Below are positions 1 to 7,713 of a stretch of DNA of 22,424 nt, one piece after another. The notes beneath the pieces are model-generated. The model was not told the origin of the DNA, did no database searches, and saw only the letters and a list, made by a program, of their open reading frames with translations. Numbering within the stretch: position 1 is the first letter of the stretch; every line of letters starts with the position of its first letter. The position numbers and the translations under genes are program-made. Where the stretch lies: positions 1-22,424 of the forward strand of contig CAJUHX010000032.1 in the NCBI GenBank assembly GCA_910586455.1. The letters are read 5' to 3'. The stretch is from an uncultured Muribaculaceae bacterium. Lineage in GTDB: Bacteria > Bacteroidota > Bacteroidia > Bacteroidales > Muribaculaceae.

Positions 1-8
1 TGATAGAG

Positions 9-2198
9 GTGATGCCGGTAGACAGCGAGCAGGAGGCACAGCAACTCAGCGGCAACGGCACCACCGAGAGCGAAAGCCTCAGCCGTGAACTCGAAAACAT
101 AAGCCACACCATCAACGTGGCGCTTATAGGCAACCCCAACTGCGGCAAAACATCGCTGTTCAACATCGCTTCCGGAGCCAAAGAGCATGTAGGAAACTAC
201 TCCGGCGTAACCGTCGATGCCAAAACGGGCCAATTCGAGCACCGCGGATACCATTTCAATATAATCGACCTGCCGGGCACCTATTCGCTGACTTCGTACT
301 CGCCTGAGGAATTGTATGTGCGCAATTATCTGCGCGACAAGACTCCCGACGTAATCATAAACGTGGCCGACGCCTCCAACCTCGAGCGCAATCTGTACCT
401 CACCACCGAGCTTATCGATATGGACCACTCGATGGTGATTGCCTTGAATATGTACGACGAACTGCGACGCGACGGCACACGCCTCGACTACAATACTCTG
501 GGAAAGATGATAGGTGTGCCAATGGTGCCTGTAGTGGCACGTACAGGCGAGGGAATCGGCCCGCTGTTCGACGAAGTCATAGAAGTGTTCGAGGGCCGGC
601 ACAAGGCTGTGCGACACATTCACGTAAGCCTGGGCAACGACATAGAGAACGCCCTGAGGCAGATTATCGACGCCATAAAGGCCAACAAGGACATCGACCG
701 GCACTTCTCGCCGCGATACCTGGCCATCAAACTGCTCGAAGGCGACAAGGACACCGCCGCCCGCATTGCCAGCATAGGCGGCGACGAGATTCTGCAACTG
801 AGCCGCAGACTCGCCGACGAGCTCGACCGCGTACACGGCGACGATGTGGCCTCGGTTATCGCCTCGGCCAAATACGGCTTCATTGCCGGCGCCCTCCACG
901 AAACCATGGAGCCTGGCGAACGGACTCAGGAAAACACCTCACATATCATCGACGCATTCGTCACAAATAAACTATTCGGCTTTCCGCTGTTCTTCCTTAT
1001 CATGTTCGGCATTTTCTGGCTCACATTCTCTCTGGGCCGGTATCCGATGGACTGGATTGAAAGCGGTGTGGCATGGCTGAGCGAAACGGTACAGAACCTG
1101 ATGTCCGACGGACCGCTCAAAGACCTTGTCGCCGACGGTATAATCGGCGGCGTGGGTGGTGTGATTGTATTTCTGCCGAATATTCTGATATTGTATTTCT
1201 GCATATCGTTTATGGAAGACTCGGGCTACATGGCCCGCGCAGCCTTTATCATGGACAAGGTGATGCACCGCATTGGCCTGCACGGCAAGTCGTTCATACC
1301 GCTTGTGATGGGCTTCGGATGCAATGTGCCGGCCATTATGGCCACACGCTCCATCGAGAGCCGCAGCAGCAGGCTCATTACCATACTAATCAACCCATTT
1401 ATGTCGTGCTCGGCCCGTCTGCCGATTTATGTACTGCTGGCCGGCACTTTCTTTCCCACTCATTCGGCGCTGGTGTTCATGTGTATGTACATACTCGGCA
1501 TACTGGTGGCCGTGGTCACGGCCAAAATGCTGCGTCGATTCTTCTTCACCACCGACGAAACTCCATTTGTAATGGAACTGCCCCCCTACCGGCTTCCAAC
1601 CCTGAAGGCATCGCTGCGCCACACCTGGGCCAAGGGACAGCAGTATCTGCGCAAAATGGGCGGAACAATACTCGTGGCAAGCATAATTGTATGGGCGCTC
1701 AACTACTTTCCGCTGCACGACAGCGACAACACCGCTGCCGACGCTCCTGCTGCCTCTGCAGCCGTAGCCGACGACAACGCCATTGACTTCAACCGCGATT
1801 CATACCTTCAGATGTTAGGCAAGGCCGTCAATCCGGTCATGGAGCCGATTGGCTTCCACTGGCGTGCCACGGTGGCCGCCCTGGCCGGAGTACCGGCAAA
1901 AGAAATAGTGGTGTCGACCCTTGGAGTACTCTATACCAACGACGATGAAGCGAGCGATGCCCGCCTTGGCGAACGCCTCACCGCACCGTCACATATTACA
2001 GGCAAGCCCGACTTTACTCCGGCCTCCGCTATGGCGTTCATGATATTCATACTCCTTTACTGCCCGTGTATAGCCACTGTAGTGGCCATATCGCGCGAAA
2101 GCGGCAGCTGGCGCTGGGGAGCCTTTGCCATGTTGTATAATACTTTAGTGGCATGGCTGGTAGCCTTCGGCGCCTACAGGGTGATGTTGCTTTTCTGA
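9..2198 (+). CDS. feoB: Ferrous iron transport protein B (FeoB)
   Basis: FeoB is the GTP-gated inner-membrane Fe(II) permease of the Feo system. The N-terminal G domain is complete: G1 GNPNCGKT at about residues 41-48, G3 DLPG at 87-90, G4 NMYD at 147-150 and a G5-like region near VARTGEG at 177-182. It is followed by a helical linker and a C-terminal half with many membrane segments carrying the typical Gate signature GFGCNVPAIMATR and the CPC-containing stretch LLYCPCIATVVA near the C terminus. Its 729 residues are usual for the family. Position 9 is a GTG and 12 an ATG; the frame is open to the window edge, so a start further upstream or a FeoA fusion cannot be excluded. A TGA at 1-3 in another frame could instead be the end of a separate feoA. 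The first 30 residues are a polar linker before the G domain. Confidence 0.96.
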   Translation: MMPVDSEQEAQQLSGNGTTESESLSRELENISHTINVALIGNPNCGKTSLFNIASGAKEHVGNYSGVTVDAKTGQFEHRGYHFNIIDLPGTYSLTSYSPEELYVRNYLRDKTPDVIINVADASNLERNLYLTTELIDMDHSMVIALNMYDELRRDGTRLDYNTLGKMIGVPMVPVVARTGEGIGPLFDEVIEVFEGRHKAVRHIHVSLGNDIENALRQIIDAIKANKDIDRHFSPRYLAIKLLEGDKDTAARIASIGGDEILQLSRRLADELDRVHGDDVASVIASAKYGFIAGALHETMEPGERTQENTSHIIDAFVTNKLFGFPLFFLIMFGIFWLTFSLGRYPMDWIESGVAWLSETVQNLMSDGPLKDLVADGIIGGVGGVIVFLPNILILYFCISFMEDSGYMARAAFIMDKVMHRIGLHGKSFIPLVMGFGCNVPAIMATRSIESRSSRLITILINPFMSCSARLPIYVLLAGTFFPTHSALVFMCMYILGILVAVVTAKMLRRFFFTTDETPFVMELPPYRLPTLKASLRHTWAKGQQYLRKMGGTILVASIIVWALNYFPLHDSDNTAADAPAASAAVADDNAIDFNRDSYLQMLGKAVNPVMEPIGFHWRATVAALAGVPAKEIVVSTLGVLYTNDDEASDARLGERLTAPSHITGKPDFTPASAMAFMIFILLYCPCIATVVAISRESGSWRWGAFAMLYNTLVAWLVAFGAYRVMLLF

Positions 2199-2217
2199 CA
2201 AACTTTTGCAAAGGTGC

Positions 2218-2241
2218 GTTTGTTATAACTTCATAACAAAC
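2218..2241. promoter_or_regulatory. Inverted repeat, likely operator of the porin promoter
   Basis: Perfect 9-bp arms GTTTGTTAT (2218-2226) and ATAACAAAC (2233-2241) are separated by 6 bp. The repeat covers the -33 element and most of the spacer of the promoter serving the downstream porin, so a bound dimeric regulator would probably block or tune that promoter. The arms resemble the TTGT/ACAA half-sites of Crp/Fnr-type regulators, but the spacing is 2 bp longer than the usual one, so the regulator cannot be named. Confidence 0.5.
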
Positions 2242-2252
2242 TTTTACTTTTG
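2219..2252 (+). promoter_or_regulatory. Bacteroidota-type promoter of the porin gene
   Basis: A -7 element TACTTTTG (2245-2252) matches TAnnTTTG exactly, and a TTTG (2219-2222) lies 22 bp upstream, slightly longer than the usual 19-21 bp. The start codon at 2258 is so close to the -7 box that the transcript would have little or no leader, or else initiation occurs further upstream. A 10-mer CTTTTGCAAA occurs at 2203-2212 and again at 2247-2256 across the -7 box. Confidence 0.6.
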
Positions 2253-2257
2253 CAAAA

Positions 2258-3538
2258 ATGAAAAAACTCGCATCACTTATGCTGTTTGGTGCAGTGGCTT
2301 CAGCTCCGCTTGCCATGGCCGTGACACCGCTTTACTCCGACACTCTGCTTATTCCGGAACGCGCCATTATACTTTCCGGCGACATCATTCCGGAAAACAA
2401 AGACCAGATTGCGATTCTGTACTCGCGCGAAAATTTATCGTACAACGACCCCGGCGCTCCACGCTTTCTGTTCCTTGACCGCGAGGGCCGCGGTGCCCTC
2501 GGCATCGGCGGCGAAGTAAACGCAGTTGCCATGTACGACATGAAAGGAGCCATCGACAACGAAGGCTTCGCCACCTACGACATCCCCACCCCGGGCAATC
2601 CGGTTATGCGCAACCGCTTCGGAGCCGACGCCACAAACACTTCGCTGTTTCTGAAACTTGTGACAAAAAACACCGGAATCGGACGTGTGATTGTGTACAT
2701 ACAGACCAATTTCACAGGCAACGACGGCAATTACGGTCTGAAGCTGAAACAGGCATACGTAAGCGTAGGCGGTTTCCTTATCGGAAAGGGTCGCTCGACA
2801 TTCGCCGATGCTGCAGCCGAAGCCCCGACTGTCGACGCCCAGGGACCAAGCGGACAGGTCGGCGCTAAAAATCTGATGTTCCAGTACAAAACTCCGTCGT
2901 ACAAGGGTTTCAGCGCCGCCATATCGGCCGAACTGCCCGAGGCCGACTACACACTGGCCGCCGGCACCGAAAGCATTTCGCAGCGCTTCCCCGATATTCC
3001 GGTGTACGTACAGTACGCCTGGGGCAGCGACAGCCATATACGCGCCTCCGCCATGCTGCGTGAGCTGTCGTACCGGAGTACACTTGAACAGAAAAACCAT
3101 TTCGCTACCGGATGGGGCGTGCAGCTCAGCACTGTATCGGACCTCGGCGCCGGACTGGGTGTATTCGGACATGCCACCTACGGCCAAGGCATAGCCGCTT
3201 ACGTCAACGACCTCGGCGGAAACGGCTACGACCTTGTACCCGACGGCAACGGCAGGCTACAGGCCCCCGGAACATTCGCATGGACAGCCGGATTTACATA
3301 TCAGCCCATAAAACCGCTGCTGCTTTCGGCTTGCTACAGCCAGGCACAGGCCTACGACCTCAAGTACATGACTGACGACAGCTATCGCTACGGCCAATAT
3401 GCCGCTTTCACAGCTTTCTATAACGCAAACGCCGACCTGCAGTTCGGCCTCGAATATCTGTGGGGACGACGCAACGACGTCAGCGGACTTTCCGGCCACG
3501 CCAACCGGCTCGAAGCCTCAATCCAGTACAACTTCTGA
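2258..3538 (+). CDS. DcaP-like outer-membrane porin
   Basis: Residues 1-21 form a signal peptide (MKK, hydrophobic run, APLAMA, cleavage before VTP). The rest is a 405-residue sequence with alternating, aromatic-rich short strands typical of a beta-barrel, ending in ...SIQYNF, the C-terminal aromatic residue used by the BAM complex. Segments such as ...ALGIGGEVNAVAMYDMKGA, KLKQAYVSVGGFLIGKGRS and NLMFQYKTPSYKGF resemble the DcaP/trimeric porins of Bacteroidota and Proteobacteria, which let small anionic solutes or peptides diffuse through the outer membrane. The substrate cannot be read from sequence. It follows feoB by 59 bp but has its own promoter and palindromic operator, so it is probably regulated separately. 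Start choice: ATG with a perfect signal peptide directly after it. Confidence 0.8.
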   Translation: MKKLASLMLFGAVASAPLAMAVTPLYSDTLLIPERAIILSGDIIPENKDQIAILYSRENLSYNDPGAPRFLFLDREGRGALGIGGEVNAVAMYDMKGAIDNEGFATYDIPTPGNPVMRNRFGADATNTSLFLKLVTKNTGIGRVIVYIQTNFTGNDGNYGLKLKQAYVSVGGFLIGKGRSTFADAAAEAPTVDAQGPSGQVGAKNLMFQYKTPSYKGFSAAISAELPEADYTLAAGTESISQRFPDIPVYVQYAWGSDSHIRASAMLRELSYRSTLEQKNHFATGWGVQLSTVSDLGAGLGVFGHATYGQGIAAYVNDLGGNGYDLVPDGNGRLQAPGTFAWTAGFTYQPIKPLLLSACYSQAQAYDLKYMTDDSYRYGQYAAFTAFYNANADLQFGLEYLWGRRNDVSGLSGHANRLEASIQYNF

Positions 3539-3604
3539 CATTTCCCTTCCCCCCGGAGCGGAGGCATCCGTGCCTCAGCAGTACAGATGTAATCAACCGT
3601 CGGC

Positions 3605-3637
3605 TATTGCAACAGTCGGCAGCTTTTTGTAACTTTG
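3605..3637 (+). promoter_or_regulatory. Promoter of the DUF1599 - MauE-like gene pair
   Basis: The -7 element TAACTTTG (3630-3637) matches TAnnTTTG, and TATTG (3605-3609) sits 20 bp upstream as a -33 element. It fixes the start of the next gene: a TTG at 3635 in the same frame lies inside the -7 box and cannot be the start, so the ATG at 3662 is chosen. Confidence 0.7.
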
Positions 3638-3661
3638 CAGCCTCAAAACACCGATATAATA

Positions 3662-4210
3662 ATGGACAATCCGAATACAAACTCCCAGTTCGACGCGGCT
3701 CTGGCTGAATGCCGCAAAGTATTTACCGCCAAACTTCAGGACTACGGCGCATCGTGGCGCATAATGCGTCCGGCCGCGGTGACCGACCAGATTTTCATCA
3801 AGGCCAAGCGCATACGCTCGCTCGAGACCAAAGGTGTGTCGAAAGTGGGAGAAGGCATCCTGCCCGAATTCATCGCCATTGTCAACTACGGCATCATAGG
3901 CATTATACAGTTGCGCTATGGATACTCCGATACCAAAGACATGACTCCCGAACATGCCACCGAGCTGTACGACAATATCGCCGCCGAGGCAAAAAATCTG
4001 ATGATTGCCAAAAACCACGATTACGACGAAGCCTGGCGCTCGATGCGTGTGCTGTCCTACACCGACCTCATACTCATGAAAATAGAACGCACCAAGGAAA
4101 TTGAGGACAACAACGGCCTTACAAAAGTATCGGAAGGTATCGATGCCAACTATTTCGACATGATTAACTACGCCGTGTTCGGTATCATACAGCTGTGCGA
4201 TGAAATCTGA
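3662..4210 (+). CDS. DUF1599 domain protein with internal duplication
   Basis: This 182-residue soluble protein is made of two copies of one module, at about residues 11-84 and 104-178. Matching blocks are DYGASWRIMR (27-36) with DYDEAWRSMR (120-129), TDQIFIKAKRI with TDLILMKIERT, SKVGEGI with TKVSEGI, and NYGIIGIIQL with NYAVFGIIQL. This duplication is the DUF1599 pattern. The conserved D-Y-x-x-x-W and repeated Asn/Glu/Asp residues recall helical nucleotide-handling folds, and I recall the family also being described as nucleotide-modification associated, but no activity is shown here. It has its own promoter and overlaps the next gene by 11 bp, so the two are probably translationally coupled. 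Confidence 0.85.
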   Translation: MDNPNTNSQFDAALAECRKVFTAKLQDYGASWRIMRPAAVTDQIFIKAKRIRSLETKGVSKVGEGILPEFIAIVNYGIIGIIQLRYGYSDTKDMTPEHATELYDNIAAEAKNLMIAKNHDYDEAWRSMRVLSYTDLILMKIERTKEIEDNNGLTKVSEGIDANYFDMINYAVFGIIQLCDEI

Positions 4211-5495
4211 CGAAGCCCGGGCAACTGCGGCAAAAACCGAGAATAGACCGGGATTTTTTCACGGCGGCATAGTATGGCTGCTGTGGCTCTGCCGCATAAT
4301 TGCCGGCGGTGCCTTTGTGGTTTCGGGCTGGTCGAAAAGCATCGACCCCTGGGGCTTCATCTATAAAATCGAAGACTACCTGGCAGTGTGGCAGATAAAC
4401 GAGCCACGCGAACTGATTCTGTGCGGTGCTGTGGCCCTGTCGACAGTCGAATTCCTCACCGGCGTATGCCTGCTGTGCGGCATGCTGCGCCGTACAGCAG
4501 CCTGGACAGCAACGGCCATCATGGCATTCATGCTGCCGCTAAGTGTCTACATAGCCGTGGCCAACCCGGTGTCGGACTGCGGCTGCTTCGGCGACTTCTG
4601 GGTAATATCCAATACCGCCACACTGGTCAAGAACATAATAATCAGTGCGGCCTTAGCCACCATGCTCTTTATAGGCAACCGACGCGCCGCATGCCTGTTC
4701 CGTCCGGCCATACAATGGATAGCTGTAACACTGAGCGCCATATACATTCTCACACTGGCTGTATACGGCTACAACGTACAGCCGCTGATTGACTTTCGAC
4801 CCTATCCCACCGGCACCGACCTGGCAGCCGAGATGGCCAAGGCCGACAGCAGCGATGACGCCGACGGCATACTGTTCGTTTACTCTAAAAACGGTGCCGA
4901 ACAGAGTTTTACCATCGACAACCTGCCCGACAGCAGCTGGACATTTGTCCGACGCGACCTAAGCTCCCTACCCATTGCAGCATCCTCGAAAGCCTTCGGC
5001 ATATACGATTCCGAGGGCGACGACCTCGGCAGCGAACTCATTCAGCCACAGGGCACAACCGTACTGGTGGTGGTTGCCGATCCCGGACTGCACTACCTGA
5101 GCCGTTCGCGCTTCGTCAATGAAGTCGCAGCTATCGTGAAAGCCGACGGCGGCGACATCATAGGCCTGGTGGGTGCGCCACGCCAGGTAATCGAGCAATG
5201 GGCCGACCTGGCACTACCTGACTTCGACGTATTCTCAGCCGATGATACCGAACTGAAATCGCTCGTTCGCGGCGACGCCGCAATGGTACTGCTGCACAAC
5301 GGCAAAATTGTGTGGAAGCGCACAGTGGGCTCGCTCGACGCCGACTTCACCTCAAGCCACCCGCACCTCGACAGCTATATTGCCATGGAAGCACCCGACA
5401 GCGGCAGACTGTTTCTGCAACTCACACTTGCATATATGGCACTTATGCTGATTACCGCCGGACTGAATCTTATCCGCATGAAGCATAAAGCGTAA
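4200..5495 (+). CDS. BT_3928-like membrane protein, DoxX/MauE fold
   Basis: This 431-residue protein has about four N-terminal membrane helices (roughly 23-43, 73-93, 102-121, 142-159), a fifth at about 171-190, and one C-terminal helix near 405-425. The N-terminal bundle carries SGWSKSIDPWGF and the motif SDCGCFGD (CGCFG at 127-131), both typical of MauE/DoxX-like redox-associated proteins. The cysteine pair may exchange disulfides or quinone electrons. The segment between the last two helices (about 200-400) looks like an exported alpha/beta domain with a thioredoxin-like rhythm (TTVLVVVADPGLHY, VLLHNGKIVWKRTVGSLD) but no CxxC. The start ATG lies inside the end of the DUF1599 gene, indicating coupled translation. 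In Bacteroides I recall this protein family next to tpiA; its role is unknown. Confidence 0.8.
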   Translation: MKSDEARATAAKTENRPGFFHGGIVWLLWLCRIIAGGAFVVSGWSKSIDPWGFIYKIEDYLAVWQINEPRELILCGAVALSTVEFLTGVCLLCGMLRRTAAWTATAIMAFMLPLSVYIAVANPVSDCGCFGDFWVISNTATLVKNIIISAALATMLFIGNRRAACLFRPAIQWIAVTLSAIYILTLAVYGYNVQPLIDFRPYPTGTDLAAEMAKADSSDDADGILFVYSKNGAEQSFTIDNLPDSSWTFVRRDLSSLPIAASSKAFGIYDSEGDDLGSELIQPQGTTVLVVVADPGLHYLSRSRFVNEVAAIVKADGGDIIGLVGAPRQVIEQWADLALPDFDVFSADDTELKSLVRGDAAMVLLHNGKIVWKRTVGSLDADFTSSHPHLDSYIAMEAPDSGRLFLQLTLAYMALMLITAGLNLIRMKHKA

Positions 5496-5503
5496 AAACC
5501 CTT

Positions 5504-5519
5504 TGCCAAATATTTGGCA
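5504..5519. promoter_or_regulatory. Perfect 16-bp palindrome at the tpiA promoter
   Basis: TGCCAAATATTTGGCA is a perfect palindrome 8 bp after the stop codon of the preceding gene. It contains the -33 TTTG of the tpiA promoter, so it may be an operator that controls this glycolytic gene. Because a T-rich run follows it, a weak terminator for the upstream gene pair is an alternative reading. Confidence 0.45.
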
Positions 5520-5544
5520 CTTTTCCGACTTTTTTGTAATTTTG
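5513..5544 (+). promoter_or_regulatory. tpiA promoter
   Basis: TTTG (5513-5516) and TAATTTTG (5537-5544) are separated by 20 bp, a textbook Bacteroidota promoter. It leaves a leader of roughly 35 nt before the tpiA ATG at 5584, and it shows that the in-frame ATG at 5503 is not used. Confidence 0.8.
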
Positions 5545-5583
5545 CAGCCGGAAAAACAAACAACTCCAACATACAAACAAAAA

Positions 5584-6339
5584 ATGAGAAAGAATATAGT
5601 TGCCGGCAACTGGAAAATGAACACCACCCTCCAGGAAGGTGTCGCCCTTGCCGAAGAAGTAAACGCCGCTCTGGCCGGCGCACAGCCCAAATGCGATGTA
5701 GTAATCTGTGTTCCCTTCACTCACCTGGCAAGCGTAAATGCCGTTATCGACCAGAACAGTCTGGGCCTTGGTGCAGAAAACTGCGCAGACCACGAAAAAG
5801 GCGCATACACCGGCGAAGTTTCGGCTCCCATGGTAGCCAGCACCGGCGCAAAATATGTAATTCTCGGCCACAGCGAACGCCGTCAGTACTACGGCGAAAC
5901 CTCTGAAATCCTCACCGAAAAGGTTAAGCTCGCACTCGCCAACGGCCTTACCCCCATCTTCTGCATCGGCGAAGTTCTCGAAGAACGCGAAAACGGCACA
6001 TACAACGATGTAGTTAAAAAGCAGATTGAAGAGGCACTCTTCGGTTTCAGCGCCGAAGACTTCGGCAAGTTCGTTCTCGCCTACGAACCCGTATGGGCTA
6101 TCGGCACCGGCAAGACCGCTACCGCAGAGCAGGCCGAAGACATGCACGCACATATCCGCAACGTAATCGCCGAAAAGTACGGCAAGGAAGTAGCCGACAA
6201 CACCTCGATTCTATACGGCGGCAGCTGCAAGCCCTCCAACGCAGCCGAACTCTTTGCCAAGCCCGACGTTGACGGCGGCCTCATTGGTGGCGCTGCCCTC
6301 AAGTGCGCCGACTTCATGGGCATCGTAAACGCATTCTGA
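5584..6339 (+). CDS. tpiA: Triose-phosphate isomerase
   Basis: TpiA interconverts dihydroxyacetone phosphate and glyceraldehyde 3-phosphate in glycolysis and gluconeogenesis, in the cytoplasm. All hallmarks are present in 251 residues, the normal length: AGNWKMN with Asn9 and Lys11, catalytic His96 in ILGHSERR, catalytic Glu168 in AYEPVWAIGTGKTA with its flexible loop 6, and the phosphate-binding YGGS (211-214) and GGLIGGAAL near the C terminus. The ATG at 5584 is used because MRKNIVAGNWK is the canonical N terminus and the promoter -7 box lies at 5537-5544, within the longer frame. It has its own promoter and is followed by a strong hairpin, so it can be transcribed alone. Confidence 0.98.
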   Translation: MRKNIVAGNWKMNTTLQEGVALAEEVNAALAGAQPKCDVVICVPFTHLASVNAVIDQNSLGLGAENCADHEKGAYTGEVSAPMVASTGAKYVILGHSERRQYYGETSEILTEKVKLALANGLTPIFCIGEVLEERENGTYNDVVKKQIEEALFGFSAEDFGKFVLAYEPVWAIGTGKTATAEQAEDMHAHIRNVIAEKYGKEVADNTSILYGGSCKPSNAAELFAKPDVDGGLIGGAALKCADFMGIVNAF

Positions 6340-6363
6340 TTCACACTCTGAATCAACCGAAAC

Positions 6364-6401
6364 AAACGTGGCATCCATGCATGGGTGCCACGTTTGCTTT
6401 A
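6364..6401 (+). terminator. Hairpin terminator after tpiA
   Basis: Arms CAAACGTGGCA (6364-6374) and TGCCACGTTTG (6387-6397) pair perfectly, and the stem continues inward with a T-G wobble, two C-G pairs and an A-T pair. It begins 24 bp after the tpiA stop and is followed by CTTTAT, a short T tract. This is the expected place and shape for the end of the tpiA transcript, although the T tract is weak. Confidence 0.7.
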
Positions 6402-6561
6402 TCAGAACCAATGTGAACGCCGAGGCATGTTTTTGAATAATTGAAACTCCCGGAATATATTTATAGTCGGCTTTGGCTTTGCATCTTCTGAGCTTATGTC
6501 GGCTTGATCCTTGATTTTTGTATCTCGCGGCCGTTCCGCGCGATGCCTGCAAAAATAACAT
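6402..6561. other. Non-coding spacer without recognised feature
   Basis: Between the tpiA terminator and the SPOR-gene promoter I see no convincing reading frame on either strand and no RNA gene. The only structure is a short 5-bp hairpin (CGCGG at 6526-6530, CCGCG at 6536-6540), too weak to interpret. With the flanking sites it completes the 285-bp gap between tpiA and the SPOR gene. Confidence 0.4.
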
Positions 6562-6592
6562 TTTGCGGTACGGAAAATAATTAGTAATTTTG
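6562..6592 (+). promoter_or_regulatory. Promoter of the SPOR-protein gene, probably also folE
   Basis: TTTG (6562-6565) and TAATTTTG (6585-6592) are 19 bp apart, matching the Bacteroidota consensus. The start codon at 6625 lies about 32 bp downstream. No second promoter is evident in the 27-bp gap before folE, so folE probably shares this transcript. Confidence 0.75.
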
Positions 6593-6624
6593 CAACTGGT
6601 ATTCTCTATTGAAACCTCACGACA

Positions 6625-7089
6625 ATGAAACTCAGCTTACGCAACATAGCAACCGCCCTGCTCTTCTCCGGCTTCTTACACGCCACAGCGGAAGCGCCGG
6701 ATTCAACAATCGTCGACAGAATCAATGCCTCGGAAACCATCGAGGTAATTCAGCCGGCAGCGTTGGAGCAGAGGCTCATACCCAACCGTGAGGCCGACGC
6801 GGTCACATCGGCAAACCATGCCACACCCGCTGCCCGCTCCGGCTTCCGCATTCAGATTTTTGACTCAAACGCACGCGGCGCACGCAACGAAGCTCAAGGC
6901 AGAAAGCGAGCCGTAGAAAGCCGCTTTTCAAAAATGCGTGCATACGTGACATTCGACTCTCCATACTGGCGTGTACGCGTGGGTGACTTCCACACCCGTG
7001 CAGAAGCAGAACATGCTCTTACCGAACTCCGCCGGTCATTCCCCGGTTCAGGAGCATCGTTCCGCATTGTACGCGACCGAATTAACTAA
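6625..7089 (+). CDS. Exported SPOR-domain protein
   Basis: This is a 154-residue protein with a signal peptide at about 1-22 (MKLSLRN, hydrophobic ATALLFSGFLHATA, cleavage near AEA). A variable linker follows, then a SPOR domain at about 71-152, seen in GFRIQIFDS, the helix with NEAQGRKRAVES, and the core YWRVRVGDFHTRAEAEHALTELRRSFP...FRIV. SPOR domains bind glycan strands of peptidoglycan stripped of stem peptides, mostly at division septa, so the protein probably acts in the periplasm near sites of cell-wall turnover. It lies between tpiA and folE, as I recall for other Bacteroidales; there is no obvious functional link to either. Confidence 0.85.
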   Translation: MKLSLRNIATALLFSGFLHATAEAPDSTIVDRINASETIEVIQPAALEQRLIPNREADAVTSANHATPAARSGFRIQIFDSNARGARNEAQGRKRAVESRFSKMRAYVTFDSPYWRVRVGDFHTRAEAEHALTELRRSFPGSGASFRIVRDRIN

Positions 7090-7116
7090 GAGCTTGTTTA
7101 AAAACATTGAATTAAA

Positions 7117-7698
7117 GTGTTACCAGAAGAAGAACAGAACCGCAGAATAGAAGAAATCGCCAAGCACATGGAGGCCATAATAAGCCTGCTTGGCGAAGAT
7201 CCTGCCCGCGAGGGCCTCGCCAAGACCCCTATGCGGTCGGCCAAAGCCTTGTGGTACCTCACATCGGGATACCGCCGCGACCCGTCGGAAACTATCCGCC
7301 AGGCGCTTTTTGAACACGAAGGTTCTAAAATGATTATTGTGCGCGACATCGAGTACTACTCCATGTGCGAACACCACATACTGCCGTTTTTCGGCAAAAT
7401 TTCCATAGGATATATACCCTCGGGACGCATCATAGGCCTGAGCAAAGTGGCTCGTGTGGTCGACTGCTATGCACGCCGCCTGCAGGTGCAGGAGCGCTTT
7501 ACGGCGGAAGTTTGCCAAGAGATTGCCATTACCTCGGGGGCTCTCGGCGTAATAGCCGTAAGCAATGCCCAGCATCTGTGCATGAAAATGCGCGGTGTCG
7601 AGAAGCAGGATTCCACCACCACCACAATCGAATACTGCGGCGCTTTCGCTGAAAATCCCGCCTTGCGCGAGGAATTCCTGCGACAGTTGCAGCTTTGA
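7117..7698 (+). CDS. folE: GTP cyclohydrolase I
   Basis: FolE converts GTP to 7,8-dihydroneopterin triphosphate, the first step of tetrahydrofolate synthesis. The 193 residues carry the zinc ligands Cys84 and His87 (in SMCEHHILPF) and Cys155 (in QHLCMKMRG), with His86 and His153 as catalytic histidines. The family blocks IGYIPSGRIIGLSKVAR, RLQVQER and STTTT are also present. The start is a GTG at 7117; an in-frame TGA at 7108-7110 excludes anything longer, and the next ATG would remove the first helix. The gap to the SPOR gene is 27 bp, so co-transcription is likely. It ends 15 bp before the convergent operon on the other strand. Confidence 0.97.
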   Translation: MLPEEEQNRRIEEIAKHMEAIISLLGEDPAREGLAKTPMRSAKALWYLTSGYRRDPSETIRQALFEHEGSKMIIVRDIEYYSMCEHHILPFFGKISIGYIPSGRIIGLSKVARVVDCYARRLQVQERFTAEVCQEIAITSGALGVIAVSNAQHLCMKMRGVEKQDSTTTTIEYCGAFAENPALREEFLRQLQL

Positions 7699-7713
7699 TT
7701 TTTAGCCTTGCAC

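Noticed and set aside
3561..3576. Hairpin GAGGCA-TCCG-TGCCTC after the porin gene as terminator
   Set aside because: The stem has only 6 bp and no T tract follows, so termination there is not supported.
5503..5583. N-terminal extension of tpiA by 27 codons
   Set aside because: The promoter -7 box at 5537-5544 lies inside it and MRKNIVAGNWK is the normal start of the enzyme.
6211..6561. 116-codon minus-strand frame across the end of tpiA and the spacer
   Set aside because: It runs through the terminator hairpin and into tpiA, and its product has no protein-like features.
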